From contig CM060963.1 in NCBI GenBank assembly GCA_030765045.1, positions 73,958,617-74,022,616 of the forward strand: DNA of 64,000 bases, written 5' to 3'. Origin of the DNA: Tenodera sinensis (taxonomy: Eukaryota; Arthropoda; Insecta; Mantodea; Mantidae). The stretch's first letter is position 1, and each line of letters opens with the position of its first letter. The translations under genes were made by a program, and so were the position numbers. Below, in pieces: positions 12,081-23,709 of this stretch. Below the pieces are notes generated by a model. The model made no database searches, had not been told where the DNA came from, and saw nothing but the letters and a program-made list of their open reading frames with translations.

Positions 12081-12390
12081 GTGACCCATTGGTTATTATT
12101 TTTAACTCTTTGCATAGTGTGACATTGCCCAGTTCACTTCACTGATCTCCCATTGTCCTGAAGGATTTCTCTTAATTTACACTACCACTTCATTCATGTG
12201 AACTAATTCAGTTTTCCCGTCACCTCCCTTTCTTTCACGTAGCGGCACCGTTCTCTTAGATTACTCCTGGATTACCAGAAGCTTTTTACTATCATGAAAA
12301 ATCGGGAAAAGGTTACTTTACACAAAAAGTTATTCGAAACACTCCTCGAATAAGTCTCTTTGACATTATTAAGCAGGCACTAGAAGTTGA

Positions 12391-12397
12391 ATTAAAT
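12391..12397. repeat. Target-site duplication, left (ATTAAAT)
   Basis: Repeated at 13,891-13,897 just outside the other terminal inverted repeat. Confidence 0.7.
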
Positions 12398-13890
12398 CAG
12401 GACCCTCTAGATTAAGGGACCTGACAGTGCCATCTAAGTTGTACAAAAATGGCGTCGGCTGTTGGTCCTGATTTCTGAGGTGTTTCCACACGCTATCTTT
12501 CGTATTGTTTTCTATGCCTTTGAGCTATTGTTTCTTATAACAATTCATATGTAAGTTTGTCTTCATATTAGCAAAGCGAGTGTTTAAAAACTTTTATTTG
12601 GGCAGTATAGGGAACGGAAATAAATCTAATAACGTGTTGACTGTGCCGTGTGCTATCCACGTGTTCATGTTTATTGTGTTCCATCTAAGACTAATGAATA
12701 GTGTGGTTAATTTATGTTTGCAAGTACAATTTGTGTCACGATTACAGTGGTGAGAGGTTGTTGAAGAAAAACTGTTCCAGTAGTGTGCGTTATTGTAGTC
12801 ATACCTCAACCTAACCTCAAACATGACAATGCACCGTAACTGTTGCATTCCCGGATACAAATTAGAAAGGAGAAACTTCAGTTAAAACAAAAGGTAAATT
12901 GCAACGTAACGCTTGTAAATTCAGCATTTAATTACTACAAATTGCAGCGTTATGTGTGTTGCCGGTGTGTATATAACATGGTGAATAGTAAAAGACAATA
13001 ATTTCGAGACGCCTCTCTCCTATAGTTTTACCCATGTAAGTAGTATGATGCTGCTTGTATTTATACATTATCTTTTGTCTTTGTAATTTAAATGTGTAGC
13101 TGTAGTTTAGAAGAAATGTGTTATGTTGCTGCATGTAAAACTGTAGACTATAGCCAAGTTGCTTTACCAAGCTGATATATGGTTACGTATTTCATATATT
13201 TCAATTACAGTGCTGTTTTACGGTTATTATTTTTAATATTTCATCTTCTTTTGCGGATTCCCCATGTAAAATGAAGTGTCATGAAGTGCTGAGTAATATA
13301 TTGTTGCAAACTGAGTAATCATAAGTTTTGAGTAAAAGTAAAATTCCACCCTAAAGCTTTTGAATTCAGTAGGTAGCTTTAGGTTATTCTAAATAGCAGC
13401 AATTGTATATCAGCCATCCAGTAGATGTTTTGTGTAGGTATGTAACATTATGTATATGGTGAAGTGTGAAAAACAATGTAAACAATGATTAATAATTCTG
13501 AGTCAACTCAATGTCAACACTTCTGTTTTATTTAAGTAACATGCTGCTTGCAGTTTTGTCTATTTTCTTTGCAATTTGAGTGTGTAATGCAGTTACATTA
13601 TGTCATGTAAAACTGTATCTTGCATGAATGTTATTTAAGGCTATATATTTCATTGCCCATGGGTTATCGTTTAATATTAAATGTCATTCTTTTTGTTTAC
13701 TTGAGGTTATGTTTAAGACAGTGTTTTTGTGTTTAACACAGCCCATATTCACAAAATAGGCGTGTTATTACACATTCTTATTTTACTGCGTTGAAATCGT
13801 AACCTGTAGACGAGTTGTTTATAAGTAGTTCCCATCACATAGGCCGCCATCTTGAATCCCAGTGTCAGGTCCGGTATTTAGGAGGCCCTG
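12398..13890. mobile_element. DNA transposon with CAGG... TIRs; P/THAP-like candidate
   Basis: Left end CAGGACCCTCTAGATTAAGG followed by GACCTGACAGTGCCAT. The right end, read on the minus strand, is CAGGGCCTCCTAAATACCGG then ACCTGACACTGGGATT, so imperfect TIRs of about 38 bp face each other 1,493 bp apart. ATTAAAT flanks both sides (7 bp, possibly a decayed 8 bp duplication). Inside, at 12,823-12,885, an ATG frame reads MTMHRNCCIPGYKLERRNFS, resembling the start of a THAP zinc finger. THAP domains head P-element transposases, which make 8 bp duplications. The rest has no readable transposase, so this is an internally decayed or non-autonomous copy. hAT is the alternative superfamily. Confidence 0.65.
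12823..12885 (+). pseudogene. THAP-like N-terminal fragment
   Basis: Twenty codons, MTMHRNCCIPGYKLERRNFS, then TAA. The CC-x-P-G spacing is that of the first Cys pair of THAP C2CH zinc fingers, except that the usual second-knuckle Cys after PG is Tyr here. Too short to prove; its weight comes from lying inside a TIR-bounded element. Confidence 0.4.
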
Positions 13891-13899
13891 ATTAAATTA

Positions 13900-14900
13900 A
13901 AGATTACTTAACTAGTACCAAAATCACATCTTGGAACCTGTTAACTTTGATGTTAAGTTTACGTTTTCGGGTATCTTTATGGTTTTAAAAATGATAATTA
14001 GTTCCAGCGATTTTAAAATTCTGATATTGAGATATATGAATACAGAATACATTCCATTTATGAACAGTTACGTAAATAGTAACAGTGATTCTCGTCTTTC
14101 GAGAGCTTTGAAACTAATTTTTGTGCTGCAGTTTAACAGAACGTTTGTTTTTGTTACGGTCCATAAATGTCAGAATGTTTGCGATACGAGTAATGAACAC
14201 ACCTAAGTGCGCCGTAGGGTAACGATGTGAAACGACTTTAAGCTCCCTGAATGGCAATAATGTTCATTTTATAATGAAAGCAACACACCGTTTGTCATAG
14301 AGAACAGCAAAAGGCGATCATCAGGATTGGATAGTGTGTAATCCAGTTTGTGTTTTTATATCACTCTTTTTGTATGCAGTGATGTTTCACTATAATAGCG
14401 GTTGTGTATACTTCTATGAGAGTTATAAATAAACTAGTAACAACATCAGTTGAAAAGATACATTGGTTTATATAAGAGTAACCAGTAAGTAGTTTAAAAG
14501 TATACTTGTCATGGCACTTTCCTTAGCTGTTATTTTGTGCTGGCTTGAGGGACTAACTCTTAGGAAGGAAATGAAAGTAATACAAATTTAAGGTGTTGTA
14601 TAGCTCGCGTATTCGTTCTTTAACAATGACCTTGAATCAAAATATTGTTAGGGAGAGAGGATTTATCCTTTTTGTATTAATGAGCTTATGACTCCTGTTA
14701 CTTGACGCAAAAGGCAATAGAGGTTTCGGCGACTCGCGGCATACCTCCAACGACATTCATTTTTGAGACATCGGGTGACATAAAAAATCAAGGTCAAGCT
14801 AGCTCACACCACTTGGTGGCGAGAAAATTGCCAATAATGAGCCCGGCAGAACAAAGGAGTTTCCAGAAGGTACTGGTTATCGGCTTACTTGTGAGGAGTT
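13900..14900. other. Unassigned AT-rich DNA
   Basis: No domain recognised. The stretch at 14,700-14,900 may be the degraded 5' side of the LTR E copy that is clear after 14,940. Confidence 0.4.
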
Positions 14901-14939
14901 TGAACGGAAATGTATTTTTCTAGAGGACTATGAAAGCTA

Positions 14940-15212
14940 GAAAGCACGGAGAGTCAGGAGTTTTGAAGTGAAGCAGATTTAGTGAAAGTTGAGCGAGTGT
15001 ATCGTCAAAGCCAGATGTTTGTGAGACAGAGAGAGAGTAAAGAAAATTAGCTAAGTGTTGTCAAGGGTGCTAGTTGAGAGAACAGCTGCAAGTTGTAAGA
15101 TAACGAAGAACTGTAGACTGGGTTAACGGCGGTAAAACATAAGTGTATTGTGCTTCAGTTTCAGAAGAAAAAGTGACAGAAAAAGTAATTGGACTTGTCA
15201 TATTTCACATTA
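14940..15212 (+). mobile_element. LTR family E, 3' part, degraded
   Basis: GAACTGTAGACTGGGTTAAC near 15,109-15,128 and GTGACAGAAAAAGTAATTGG, CTTGTCATATTTCACAT at the end match the 3' side of LTR E (complement of 62,604-62,700). No primer site follows. Confidence 0.55.
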
Positions 15213-15214
15213 TT

Positions 15215-16250
15215 TTACCTGCTAAAAATACAGTTATTAGGGTGAGACCTCAAGCAATCTGCGCTCAGTGAGCACCAGTTGCCCATCTTTGACGTGGTGT
15301 GAAGTGTTTGCCTCTTAATGCGGTCTGTTACTGGAATTATTCACTCATAATAATTGTGTAAAATGATAGGGAAAATGAATAAATTATTCAATACCTACAT
15401 AATTAGCATGCGTTGAAGTCAATGTGTAATATATGAGGCTAAAATTGCAACTCTGTACGAGAAGAAGTCATTAGCTAGACAATTTAAATCATTGTAATTA
15501 TGGTAATTAGACATTCCGGTGCACTCAGTCATTGGCTTAAGTTCCGGTTCTTAGAGGTAATACTTTCAGAAATATGATAGGTATAGTGTGTTCCCAAAGT
15601 TTTTAAAATTAAAAGTGAAAATATTATTAACGTTTAGCAAGTCACACAATAAAACTAGATTTCAGATGCAAATAAGAGGGTTAAGATTTTGGCTAAGTAT
15701 TTATGTAGAAATTTTGTAGGGGAGTCATGAACTAGGCGGGACGGGTTGAAAAAAAAGTGTGTATTTATAAAAGTCGGGTATTTCTTCGTATCTTACAGAA
15801 GTCTTTCTCTGTCACCAATGCCGAGCAAAGTGGTACCACGGTAACGTATACGACTCGCATACGAGTTCGATCCCCCTTGTTCACGCATTGTGGTTTGGGA
15901 TTATCATAGTTTCCCCATGTCATTTATGCGAAGACTACATTATCCTTTCAATCACTTTCCTTCATTCGGTTACCTTACTTTACATGTGGCTTCAGGTGTG
16001 CTTTCAGATGGTGGTATGTGGTGATGCCGGACAGATGGCGCGGATGCTTGAACATCTCGTAACTTGTGTTCTCGGTACTAGATGGCGCTGTATGGTTGCA
16101 TCCTCTCATGGGGGACGCTTTACGACGCCGGCTCCGTAATGATGGTGGCTGCTCAGCGAGGTCTGGTGCTGGAATGAAGAGATCTCAGCATCTGTTTGTT
16201 ACCTGCTTAAATATATGTGATGTGACAAACGACGTTCTATCACACTATTT
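15215..16250. other. Unassigned; weak tRNA-like patch near 15,815
   Basis: CCGAGCAAAGTGGTACC and GAGTTCGATCCC at about 15,820-15,876 resemble pol III A and B boxes, so a decayed SINE head is possible. Nothing else is recognised. Confidence 0.35.
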
Positions 16251-16254
16251 CACT

Positions 16255-16311
16255 GTCACACTGAGTCAGAATTGGGTATTGTCACACTGGTGTCAAAACG
16301 GGATTTTTTCC
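16255..16311 (+). other. Two adjacent LTR-end/primer-site-like motifs
   Basis: GTCACACTGAGTCAGAATTGG at about 16,255 is followed by GTCACACTGGTGTCAAAACG at 16,281. Both resemble an LTR E 3' end joined to a TGGTGTCAGGAGTGGG-type primer site. The upstream DNA is not clearly LTR E, so this is a weak call. Confidence 0.35.
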
Positions 16312-16629
16312 ATTTTCATTTGTCACAATATACTGGTAGTGGTATCAACACGAATATTGCAGAAAATTTGGTAGTTTTGCTAAATAGCTGTGTAACGTAC
16401 AAGAAAATACAGGTAGTAAGCTGCGCTGAAGATAGCTTTTGTTACACAAAAGCTTGGAAACAAGTCTATTGAGCTACATCACATCATAGAAATGGGCATG
16501 ACGTTGGTGGTAATTAGCAAGCCCGGGCTAGCTTCAAATTATCTACACTCAAAATATAGCTATAACATTACAATATTAAGCAACAGTGACCAAGAATGAC
16601 TGAAGTGAATGTAGACTGTATTCTTTTTG

Positions 16630-16675
16630 CTAGTGTTTAGCGCCCACTTTTACTACATATGGTTCTACAGGCGGG
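16630..16675 (-). mobile_element. SINE-2, 3' end fragment
   Basis: GTGTTTAGCGCCCACTTTTA and ACAGGCGGG match the minus-strand 3' end of SINE-2 (compare 25,148-25,190). The tRNA head is missing; 5' truncation is usual for SINE insertions. Confidence 0.65.
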
Positions 16676-16679
16676 TGCA

Positions 16680-17390
16680 TGTAGACGCGCTGTCGAAAGT
16701 GCTGTTTGTAAACGCCAACAGACTGTATGAGAGATTGCGGTGTTCTGTTGCCTGTGACGTCTCTACCTCAACTTTAGTTCCTTTTATATTGTCTTTAATG
16801 CTTAGAAGTAGCTATGCCAGTTAAGAACACTTTACCGTCGAGAGGATAAACCCTCACCGGAGACGCAGGTTTTCCATGCTTCCCTCCATGTGCTGTATAT
16901 CATCCAATACCTCTTCGATGCCATAATTTTATTTTTAATTAATACAGTTCTCTCAATCAGCAGACCTTTCTCATCCACTGCATAAAAATTACGTTTCTTC
17001 TTCTTGATCAGGTGAATGGATAAGAGCGTTTTGTTGATACTTCATGGTGATTTTGGTGTTCTTGGTTTATTATTTCATGCTTTTATAGTTCATGTGATGT
17101 TAGCAATTTCCCTGAAACTGTTTCTATTTGGAGGACAAAAGAAGCACAATTGTATGTTTATTTTCAGCCAGTGTTACCGCCTGCGTATTCCGCTTGAGTG
17201 TGCCTTGCTTATTCTCTGCCTATAAGTTAGAAGTTTTTCAGTACGCCGTGTGCTGCAACGTATGATAATGAATATAATGCTTAAGGGAATACAACACTAC
17301 ACAGAAAAACATGCCACATTACGTGGTTCTTTCATATGAATGATAAACTCAAAGACCTTTTTCTGTGATAAAACTGGTGGCTAATTTTTC
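16680..17390. other. Unassigned DNA
   Basis: No repeat or gene recognised; open frames are short. Confidence 0.5.
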
Positions 17391-17397
17391 ACTCTGT

Positions 17398-17485
17398 GCA
17401 GAAACGGGTTGGTAACCCAGAGACAGTAGAATCTGTGGCCCGCATTCAGGAGGTCCCGGGTTCAAATATAGTGGACCGGTCCATC
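17398..17485 (+). mobile_element. tRNA-like SINE head fragment
   Basis: GGTTGGTAACCCAGAG, then AGGAGGTCCCGGGTTCAAAT (B-box-like at 17,451-17,470). No body or target duplication identified. Unlike SINE-1 to SINE-5 in detail; could be a tRNA pseudogene. Confidence 0.45.
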
Positions 17486-18002
17486 TGACTTTTTTTCTTC
17501 CAAAGTGAATAACCGATTTTATAAGTCAATACCACGACCCAAAGTTTCACCCAAAGAGTAAAACAATAGTAAAAATGAAAATCGCAAGTGCTCTGACATC
17601 TATCCACAGATTAGGGACACAGATCAAACGACACTCTAATATCTGCCAGGCTTTTAGAAACAAGGATACGGGTTACCTAGCACCATGAAGCATTTAACTA
17701 AGCAGAAGTTCATTTATACACAAGAGTGTATAAAATGAAGACATTGGCTTTTAAAGCTAAGAATCCGGTCAGAACAAAAATAACAAATGAGAAAATTTTA
17801 GAACAAGTATTCCACTTCAATTATCTACGCTTTCGTATTATTTTAAAGTATGATAAGGAAATTGAGAAGGTTAATCGAATGGAACAATTGGAAGAACGTT
17901 TAGACAGAAAAACAAGAAAAGAAAACAAAAATGTGAAAAGTTATGACTGCACCTACTCTTATATACTATGGACGATAACAAAGAAAGGAAACATCACGCA
18001 TA

Positions 18003-18013
18003 CAAGAAGCAGA
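18003..18013. repeat. Target-site duplication (SINE-1 in LINE)
   Basis: CAAGAAGCAGA at 18,003-18,013 and 18,232-18,242. Confidence 0.85.
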
Positions 18014-18231
18014 TGTGTTATTTTATTCTTTAACGACGCTGTCAATTGCCAGGATCACATCAGCGTCACCGGTGTGCCGGAATTTTATCCCGCAGGAGTT
18101 CTTTAACATGCCAGTAAATCTACTGACATGGAGCTGTCGTTTTTAAGCACACTTAAAAACCATCGGCCTGGGCCGGGTTTGAACCCGCGACCTTGGGAAC
18201 AGTAGGCCAGCGTCTAACCAACTGAGCCACC
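18014..18231 (-). mobile_element. SINE-1, full length, inside a LINE
   Basis: Minus-strand copy with the tRNA-like head at the right (complement of GGGTTTGAACCCGCGACC at about 18,174-18,191 and AACCAACTGAGCCACCC at the end). The body matches 10,647-10,869 closely, so the two insertions are probably of similar age. An 11 bp duplication brackets it, and LINE coding sequence continues on both sides. Confidence 0.93.
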
Positions 18232-18379
18232 CAAGAAGCAGAGATGAAGTTCATGAGATATATAAATTGATGTACTAAAATGGACCAAATAAGGACGATT
18301 TAAATATATTTTAGTTAATGACAAGATATAAGAAAATATAATGGAATGTGAGGAACATGTTAACACAATGATACAAAAT

Positions 18380-18960
18380 ACTTGCACTCACATGATTTTC
18401 TCTATTCTTGTACTAACCATTCTTGCAAACTCTTATTCCTATATCTTCCTCGTGTTAGTTAAGGTAAACATTTGCAGAAATTACCTGTTTGCTTATTTCC
18501 TTTGATTATTTCCTTGTAGGAGCAAGGGAAATATGAGAACACAGTAGGCTTTGAGCGATTGTCAAATCTTTTAATGCCTTGAGATTATATACAAATATGA
18601 ATAACGATTTTCCATATGACAGAAGTATAAGTGCTCCAAAACGTACACCAATAACAAGGCATATCTCCGAAATGGTTCACTCTACTAAAAATGTATTTAG
18701 ACATAAATTGTGTGTTAGCAATGTCTAAATGTTTTCTGTAGTAAGATTTGGTTTATCCCTTAAGTTTTAAAGTTATGCAAAAGTCATCCGGAGTAAATAT
18801 GACTGCATGGGTTATAGCTACTAAATTCATGATATACATTTAATCTTTCATAAAAATATCTCAAACATATGGCATTTTAATCAAAATCGTTAGAGCCAAG
18901 AAAATAAAAATTGTCGAAAACTTTTGCATGTAGAGGGTAGTTTAGGGGAATTTAATGTCG
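18380..18960 (+). repeat. Family A, 5' two thirds
   Basis: Begins near CACTCACATGATTTTC and shows CTTGTACTAACCATTC, AGCAAGGGAAATATGAGAAC, AATAACAAGGCATATCTCCG, and GTAGAGGGTAGTTTAGGGG. It stops before the microsatellite block, where a SINE-3 begins at about 18,971. Confidence 0.8.
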
Positions 18961-18970
18961 TACTGGCAAG

Positions 18971-19147
18971 TTGGCCATAGTGGCTTAATGGTTAAAGTAG
19001 CCGCTCGCTAAGCGTAAGATCCGTGGTTCAAATCCTGGCTATGGTTTTGAATGTTTCAGACCTGATTCCACCTCTTAAACATTGCCCACACACGGCTTGT
19101 GTTTAAAAACACCAGCAGTAAGGTTGTTGGCATAAATAAATAATAAT
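18971..19147 (+). mobile_element. SINE-3, tRNA-derived
   Basis: Head with A-box-like TGGCTTAATGGTTAAAG (18,981-18,997) and B box GGTTCAAATCC (19,025-19,035). The body reads GATTCCACCTCTTAAACATT and GCCCACACACGGCTTGTG, with an (AAT/AAATA)n 3' tail at 19,131-19,147. A rearranged second copy is at 33,945-34,245. Confidence 0.85.
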
Positions 19148-19149
19148 GT

Positions 19150-19890
19150 ATCTTGACGTTGAAACTGTGTATCCTTTTTTCAAAATTTTGAACTTCTTTA
19201 TTTTTGTGCCATATAATAGCCCTGTTTTTTTAGTTTTCAGAAATGTGTAGTTTGCTAATTGTTATCTGAAGTTTGCTTAATATCAGAATTTGTAGTCTGA
19301 GCACATAACTATGTAGAAATTTCTTTTCAATATCTCTCACAATTAAAATAGTCAACATTTTTACCTTTTCAATCCCTAGGAAGTACTCTTAAGTATATGC
19401 CACACATCTTATTGATACGCCGTTTTAAAGCTTATTACACAGGAAATGGTGTGAAACAACAACTATGGTGTTAATCCATTAAATCACCAAAACTCTGTAG
19501 CAACTTAAGCAAAAATTCACTTGGTAAAAAGAGGAATTTTGAATTTCAAAATTCATAACTTTTTAAACAGCAAGTTTACTTGATATATTTCAGGTTCAAA
19601 TCATTGTACATGTTCAAAGAAACAAATTAATGCATTGAGGTGTGAAATATCTACAGAATTTAAGAGAAATATATGAATTTTGATATTTTTTTACGTTTAC
19701 CGAAAGATATTTTAAATGTTGCTAATATAAATATTTCTAGTTTATTATGCCAATCTTCTTTGTTCCACAGCTTCAACAGATATGTCACCAATTCTAGATA
19801 TGCTGCCTCAAATTTGCAGCGCACAAAAACTACCGAAATGCTTAACTCAAGAATGCAATGGCTAATATGCGGCACATTTTCTTGAGCACT
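19150..19890. other. Unassigned AT-rich DNA
   Basis: No family or domain recognised. Confidence 0.5.
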
Positions 19891-19904
19891 GTGTTCCACA
19901 TTTT

Positions 19905-20694
19905 CCTGGGGTCAAGTTTATTTACAAGCTCTCCACCACCCCACAAGAAACCACCGACAACGCTTAGATGTTGTGCGGGAAGGCTAACTGACCGGTTTTC
20001 AAGAAGGAACCCCTGTCCGAAAATGCACGGTTTGGGCACAATTCATTTTGGTATCTTTATAAGGAGGGTATGCTTTTCTTTAGCCACCCGCGTATTGGGA
20101 TGAACGGTGTTGAGCCTAAGAACATTCCTGCAATGCGCTACATTCCTCCACAGGGTCCTTGATGTGCATCCTACTGCGTTACTTGTATAGTTTCCAGCAC
20201 AGTAACGTTTTAACAGCAGTGCGACACGATGAGCTCCAGCACACGTTGATGTAAATGTGCGGAATCACCTCAACGTTGCATATCCAGATCGATGGGTTGG
20301 TAGAGGTGGGCCAGTTACATGGCCAGCATGCTCCCATGTTCTGTAGAGTTGTATGAAGAGTGTGGTGTATGACTCCTGCAACGTCAACAGAGGACCTTAT
20401 TACTCAAGTCCACGGAGCGATTGCAAATCTTCAGAGATAACCACGCGTATTGGGTCATGTGCGTAGGCTCGGCACCACCGATATAGGCTTTGCAATGATG
20501 TAGGAGGTACACAGTTTGAAGCCCGTTTGTAATGTAGACAGCACGATGTGATACTCCTGTTGGCTTTATTGACGAAATGTGAACGCACACCCGTCTCACA
20601 CTTCGACGCTCTCCAGCACCCGTTTTACCATTCCGCACAGCATACTAAGCGCTGTCAGTGCTTTCTTTCTCTTTTTTGTGGGACACCCCATATA
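19905..20694 (+). mobile_element. IS630/Tc-type DNA transposon relic (family F)
   Basis: The right end is TTTGTGGGACACCCCATATA, a typical TIR; the left side has the matching subterminal blocks (ACAACGCTTAGATGTTGTGC against GCATACTAAGCGCTGTCAGT). Between them is the C-terminal part of a DDE transposase: RWVGRGGPVTWPA near 20,291 (the xxWPARSPDLxPxDF catalytic region, damaged), AIANLQR near 20,418, and the conserved end RYRLCNDVGGTQFEARL with stop TAA at 20,530-20,532. Internally deleted and frameshifted. The sister copy is at 60,869-61,735. Confidence 0.8.
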
Positions 20695-20699
20695 AGGAT

Positions 20700-22390
20700 A
20701 TCGTCACCACAAAACCGCAGACATGTGCTCCGAGTATTAAAAGCTGCATATGTAGCTAGATGTTTTCCTGTTTATATCTAACACCGTATTCTTGCGGTTC
20801 TGTCGCTGGTTATCCTGTTTGGTAATTCAAACGAAGTACTTGTCCAGAGGGAAGTCATTAATATCGAACTTAGCAGCACCAGCGAGTGTTGTTGTTCACT
20901 GAAATGCTGAGCAACGCCTCCAATTTAACCCTTGTACCGTTAATTACCCAAGCACATTAGTTGCTGTGAGCCCACTACAAACTTGCCTTCTGATGCTTAA
21001 TTCATATTCAGTGAAGTCATTAAAATGACAACTGCAGCGCGGAGAAGAAATCAACTTTGAATTAATTGCGACTTCCTGGAGCATAAGGGAACGCGAAACA
21101 AACATTTCTCTCTGCTGGTGGGAACTCGCAGAAACTAGTGTGCGTGCTAGAGGGAGAGGGGGTGCAGAGAGAAGTAGGAATGAGTTTCAGTGATAAACTG
21201 CCTAGGTTATATAGTTTCTCGAACGTGCAAATAAAAAAAGGAATCATTGGATCTTACACAGGAAAGCCGTTACCTTTTGCCACCTTAGGCAGTGTTTAAG
21301 CAGAGATTAAAAGCTCTAATTCACCAGTTAATTTACTAGCTTTACGAAACTATTATCACGAGTAATGCCACTGTGGTTTCAATTTATCTAGAGAATTTGA
21401 CTATCACAAGTCAATTGTATTTATTGAGACTACTTTACGAATTAAAGGATGATATAGTCTATGGAATGTTATTAAGTGCCGTATTGTAATTACGAACCTC
21501 TTTAAAGAAACATTTAGCAGGCATACATACACCAGGTCCATTATCACAGCCTACAAGATTATCATATTTATGCCACAATCTTTTAAGTTGCTGGTAATGT
21601 CAGTAGTTGGAGTATCTGCTGTTAATTTATAATTTCGTTGAATATAAACTTTTCAAACTGATTCCAAACATATTTCCTGTTGCATTCTCTGTTCTAGGTT
21701 TTCCACTTCAAATTATTCCATCTATTTCAGCATTAGATGCTTCACCGAAGCGAGAGTCAGCCATTTTTTACATTTGAACCTAGCGGCTCTGTTGCATCAA
21801 ATAAGGTAACCTTTTGCGCATATGTAGGAGAAATGCAGCTAGATTCTCTTACGTGATAACTAAGGCCACAATTTTTAGTACCGCATCGTGTGTAGGAGTG
21901 TCAGTTATGCCGTAAGTGTGTTCGCCCAGACCGAGTCTCAGCACTGAACGAAACAGTCCCATGTACACGATAAGGTGACTAAGATTATTGTGGCTTTAGT
22001 GATAACGTAAGAAAAGCAGAGATGATGATAATTAAAATTCAGAGGAAATGATAATGAAATGTGAATAATTTTTTTGCGAAGAAAGGCTGTCGGTTGAAAT
22101 TTGAAATTGTTATGCAGATATTGGTTAATTTCAATTATATCACGTATGTGTGGAATAGTTCCGAAAGTATCACACTGGACATTTTGTAGATAACAGCTAC
22201 ATGCCCTCTACGATCACTGATCTGCTATCTCACAGGGAGAGATCCGAAGACGGGAGAGTGAATGCTCAGAGGTGAAGAGGCACTGGAGAGAGGTTCAGAG
22301 AGAATTTGTCGGTCATCTGGATTGAATAAATAACGCTAACTCTGAGTCGGTAGACTGCCTATTTATTAGAACCAGCGAGATTATTTTTTC
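20700..22390. other. Unassigned DNA
   Basis: No gene, repeat family or domain recognised; short frames only. Confidence 0.5.
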
Positions 22391-22394
22391 TGGT

Positions 22395-22475
22395 TTAACA
22401 CCACTGTCAATTGCCAGGACCACACCAGGTCGCCGGTGTGCCGAGATTTCGTCCCGCAGCAGTTTTTACACTTTA
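22395..22475 (-). mobile_element. SINE-1, 3' half only
   Basis: CACTGTCAATTGCCAGGACC and CGCCGGTGTGCCGAGATTTC match the SINE-1 3' body. The tRNA head is absent (5' truncation). More diverged than the copies at 10.6 and 18.0 kb. Confidence 0.8.
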
Positions 22476-22479
22476 GCCA

Positions 22480-23700
22480 AGAAATCCAAGAAATCACAAA
22501 TGACAGACAGATATTAACTCAATATTTAATCAACATGTTGACAGAGGAAAACATTGTTGAACTTGAAGTTTGAGGTTAATAGGTAAAAATGAGTTTATTC
22601 GAAATACAGATTGGAAACTGAGGCAACAAGCGAAACCCTGAATCACACCTTTTTTAAATGTATAAGGAAACTATTAAAAAGAACATTCAAATGAAGTTCA
22701 TGTAACTTTCGTTGTTGCAGGATTTGACCCAAATATTATAAAATTACATAGTTCAAACAAAAGTGTTAAATTTCACACTACTTTAATGGCTGTTACAAAA
22801 GAAAAGAAAATATTTTACAATTTTTTATGTACGCTGTTTCTTAATGGTTTATTAAATTATTAAATTTATTTACTTAGTAGTCAATAAGCGTAACGTTTAA
22901 AAGAGCTCAGGTGATCCTCCAATAAACTGCCCACGACCCCCCCCCCCTTCCCCATGGGTCACGACCCACCGAAGGAGAAACACTTTTAAATTCAGCAAGT
23001 TCCATATAAATTTAAGAACAGGTTTAAAAGAGGGACAGGAAGAATTTAGAAATGGTATGTTAAAGAAGTTAAAGAAGTGCGTTCTTAATCGATCGTTTGA
23101 TATCGGCTGTTCCCAAAGCAACGACAAAAAATGAAGCAGTTTCATTTTCGATTATAGCGGTATGTTTTCAGCTGAATACAATATAGGTTTGTACCTTCAA
23201 CGCTTTTCCCTGCTTTCCTCGATGGGTTATCCTATCCTGTGACAATATGAGCCCAATATCAATAGCCCAAACCTCTCATCTTCGGGTCATATAACTTTCA
23301 TGATATGGTAAAAACCGGAATATCGCAGTATAGGGACCTCAACGCCTTTTAACGGTCCCATTCAGATTCCTTTTCTATCGCAATTTCATTTCCGGGCCAA
23401 CCTTCTTTTCTTTTGCTCTCTTTATCCCTCTCCCCCAAAACTCTTTCCAAACGGACAGATCAAGTCCTCGCTCTCCTGTTGGCTATCGATTCCAGACATC
23501 CCGTAAACCACGCATGCGTTATCAAGCGATAGCCAACAAAATGTTTGTAGCATAAGTTTGCATACAAGTACAGCAATGCCATTAGTTACATTTGAGAAGT
23601 CCACTACAAAAGGGATAAATGTCACTTTTTTCTTATTTTGTGTAAATGAATTTCAAACTTTCAAATCATATGACAGTAAATAGAGCGAAATGAAATGATT
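22480..23700. other. Unassigned; poly(C) at 22,937-22,947
   Basis: Contains a C run and CCATGGGTCACGACCCACCG nearby, itself a near-palindrome around GGGTCACGACCC. No coding frame with recognisable features. Confidence 0.45.
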
Positions 23701-23709
23701 AATTTTTAT

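Larger units (their letters stand above)
17735..18380 (+). pseudogene. LINE reverse transcriptase C-terminal fragment, split by SINE-1
   Basis: Reads LAFKAKNPVRTKI, ILEQVFHFNYLRFRI, then ILWTITKKG, matching the end of the reverse transcriptase domain in LINE ORF2 proteins (MAFxGKxPVRxKI, xQVxxFxYLGC, LYGSExWTxxKK). After the SINE at 18,014-18,231 the same protein resumes in pieces: AEMKFMRYIN, CTKMDQIRT, DLNIF, VNDKI and a WxxHVxRM-like end. Several stops and frameshifts make it dead. A homologous fragment, from a different LINE copy, is at 39,965-40,405. Confidence 0.85.

Noticed and set aside
22931..22982. hAT/BED-type gene end suggested by GGGTCACGACCCACCG
   Set aside because: A short near-palindrome only; no transposase blocks were found around it.
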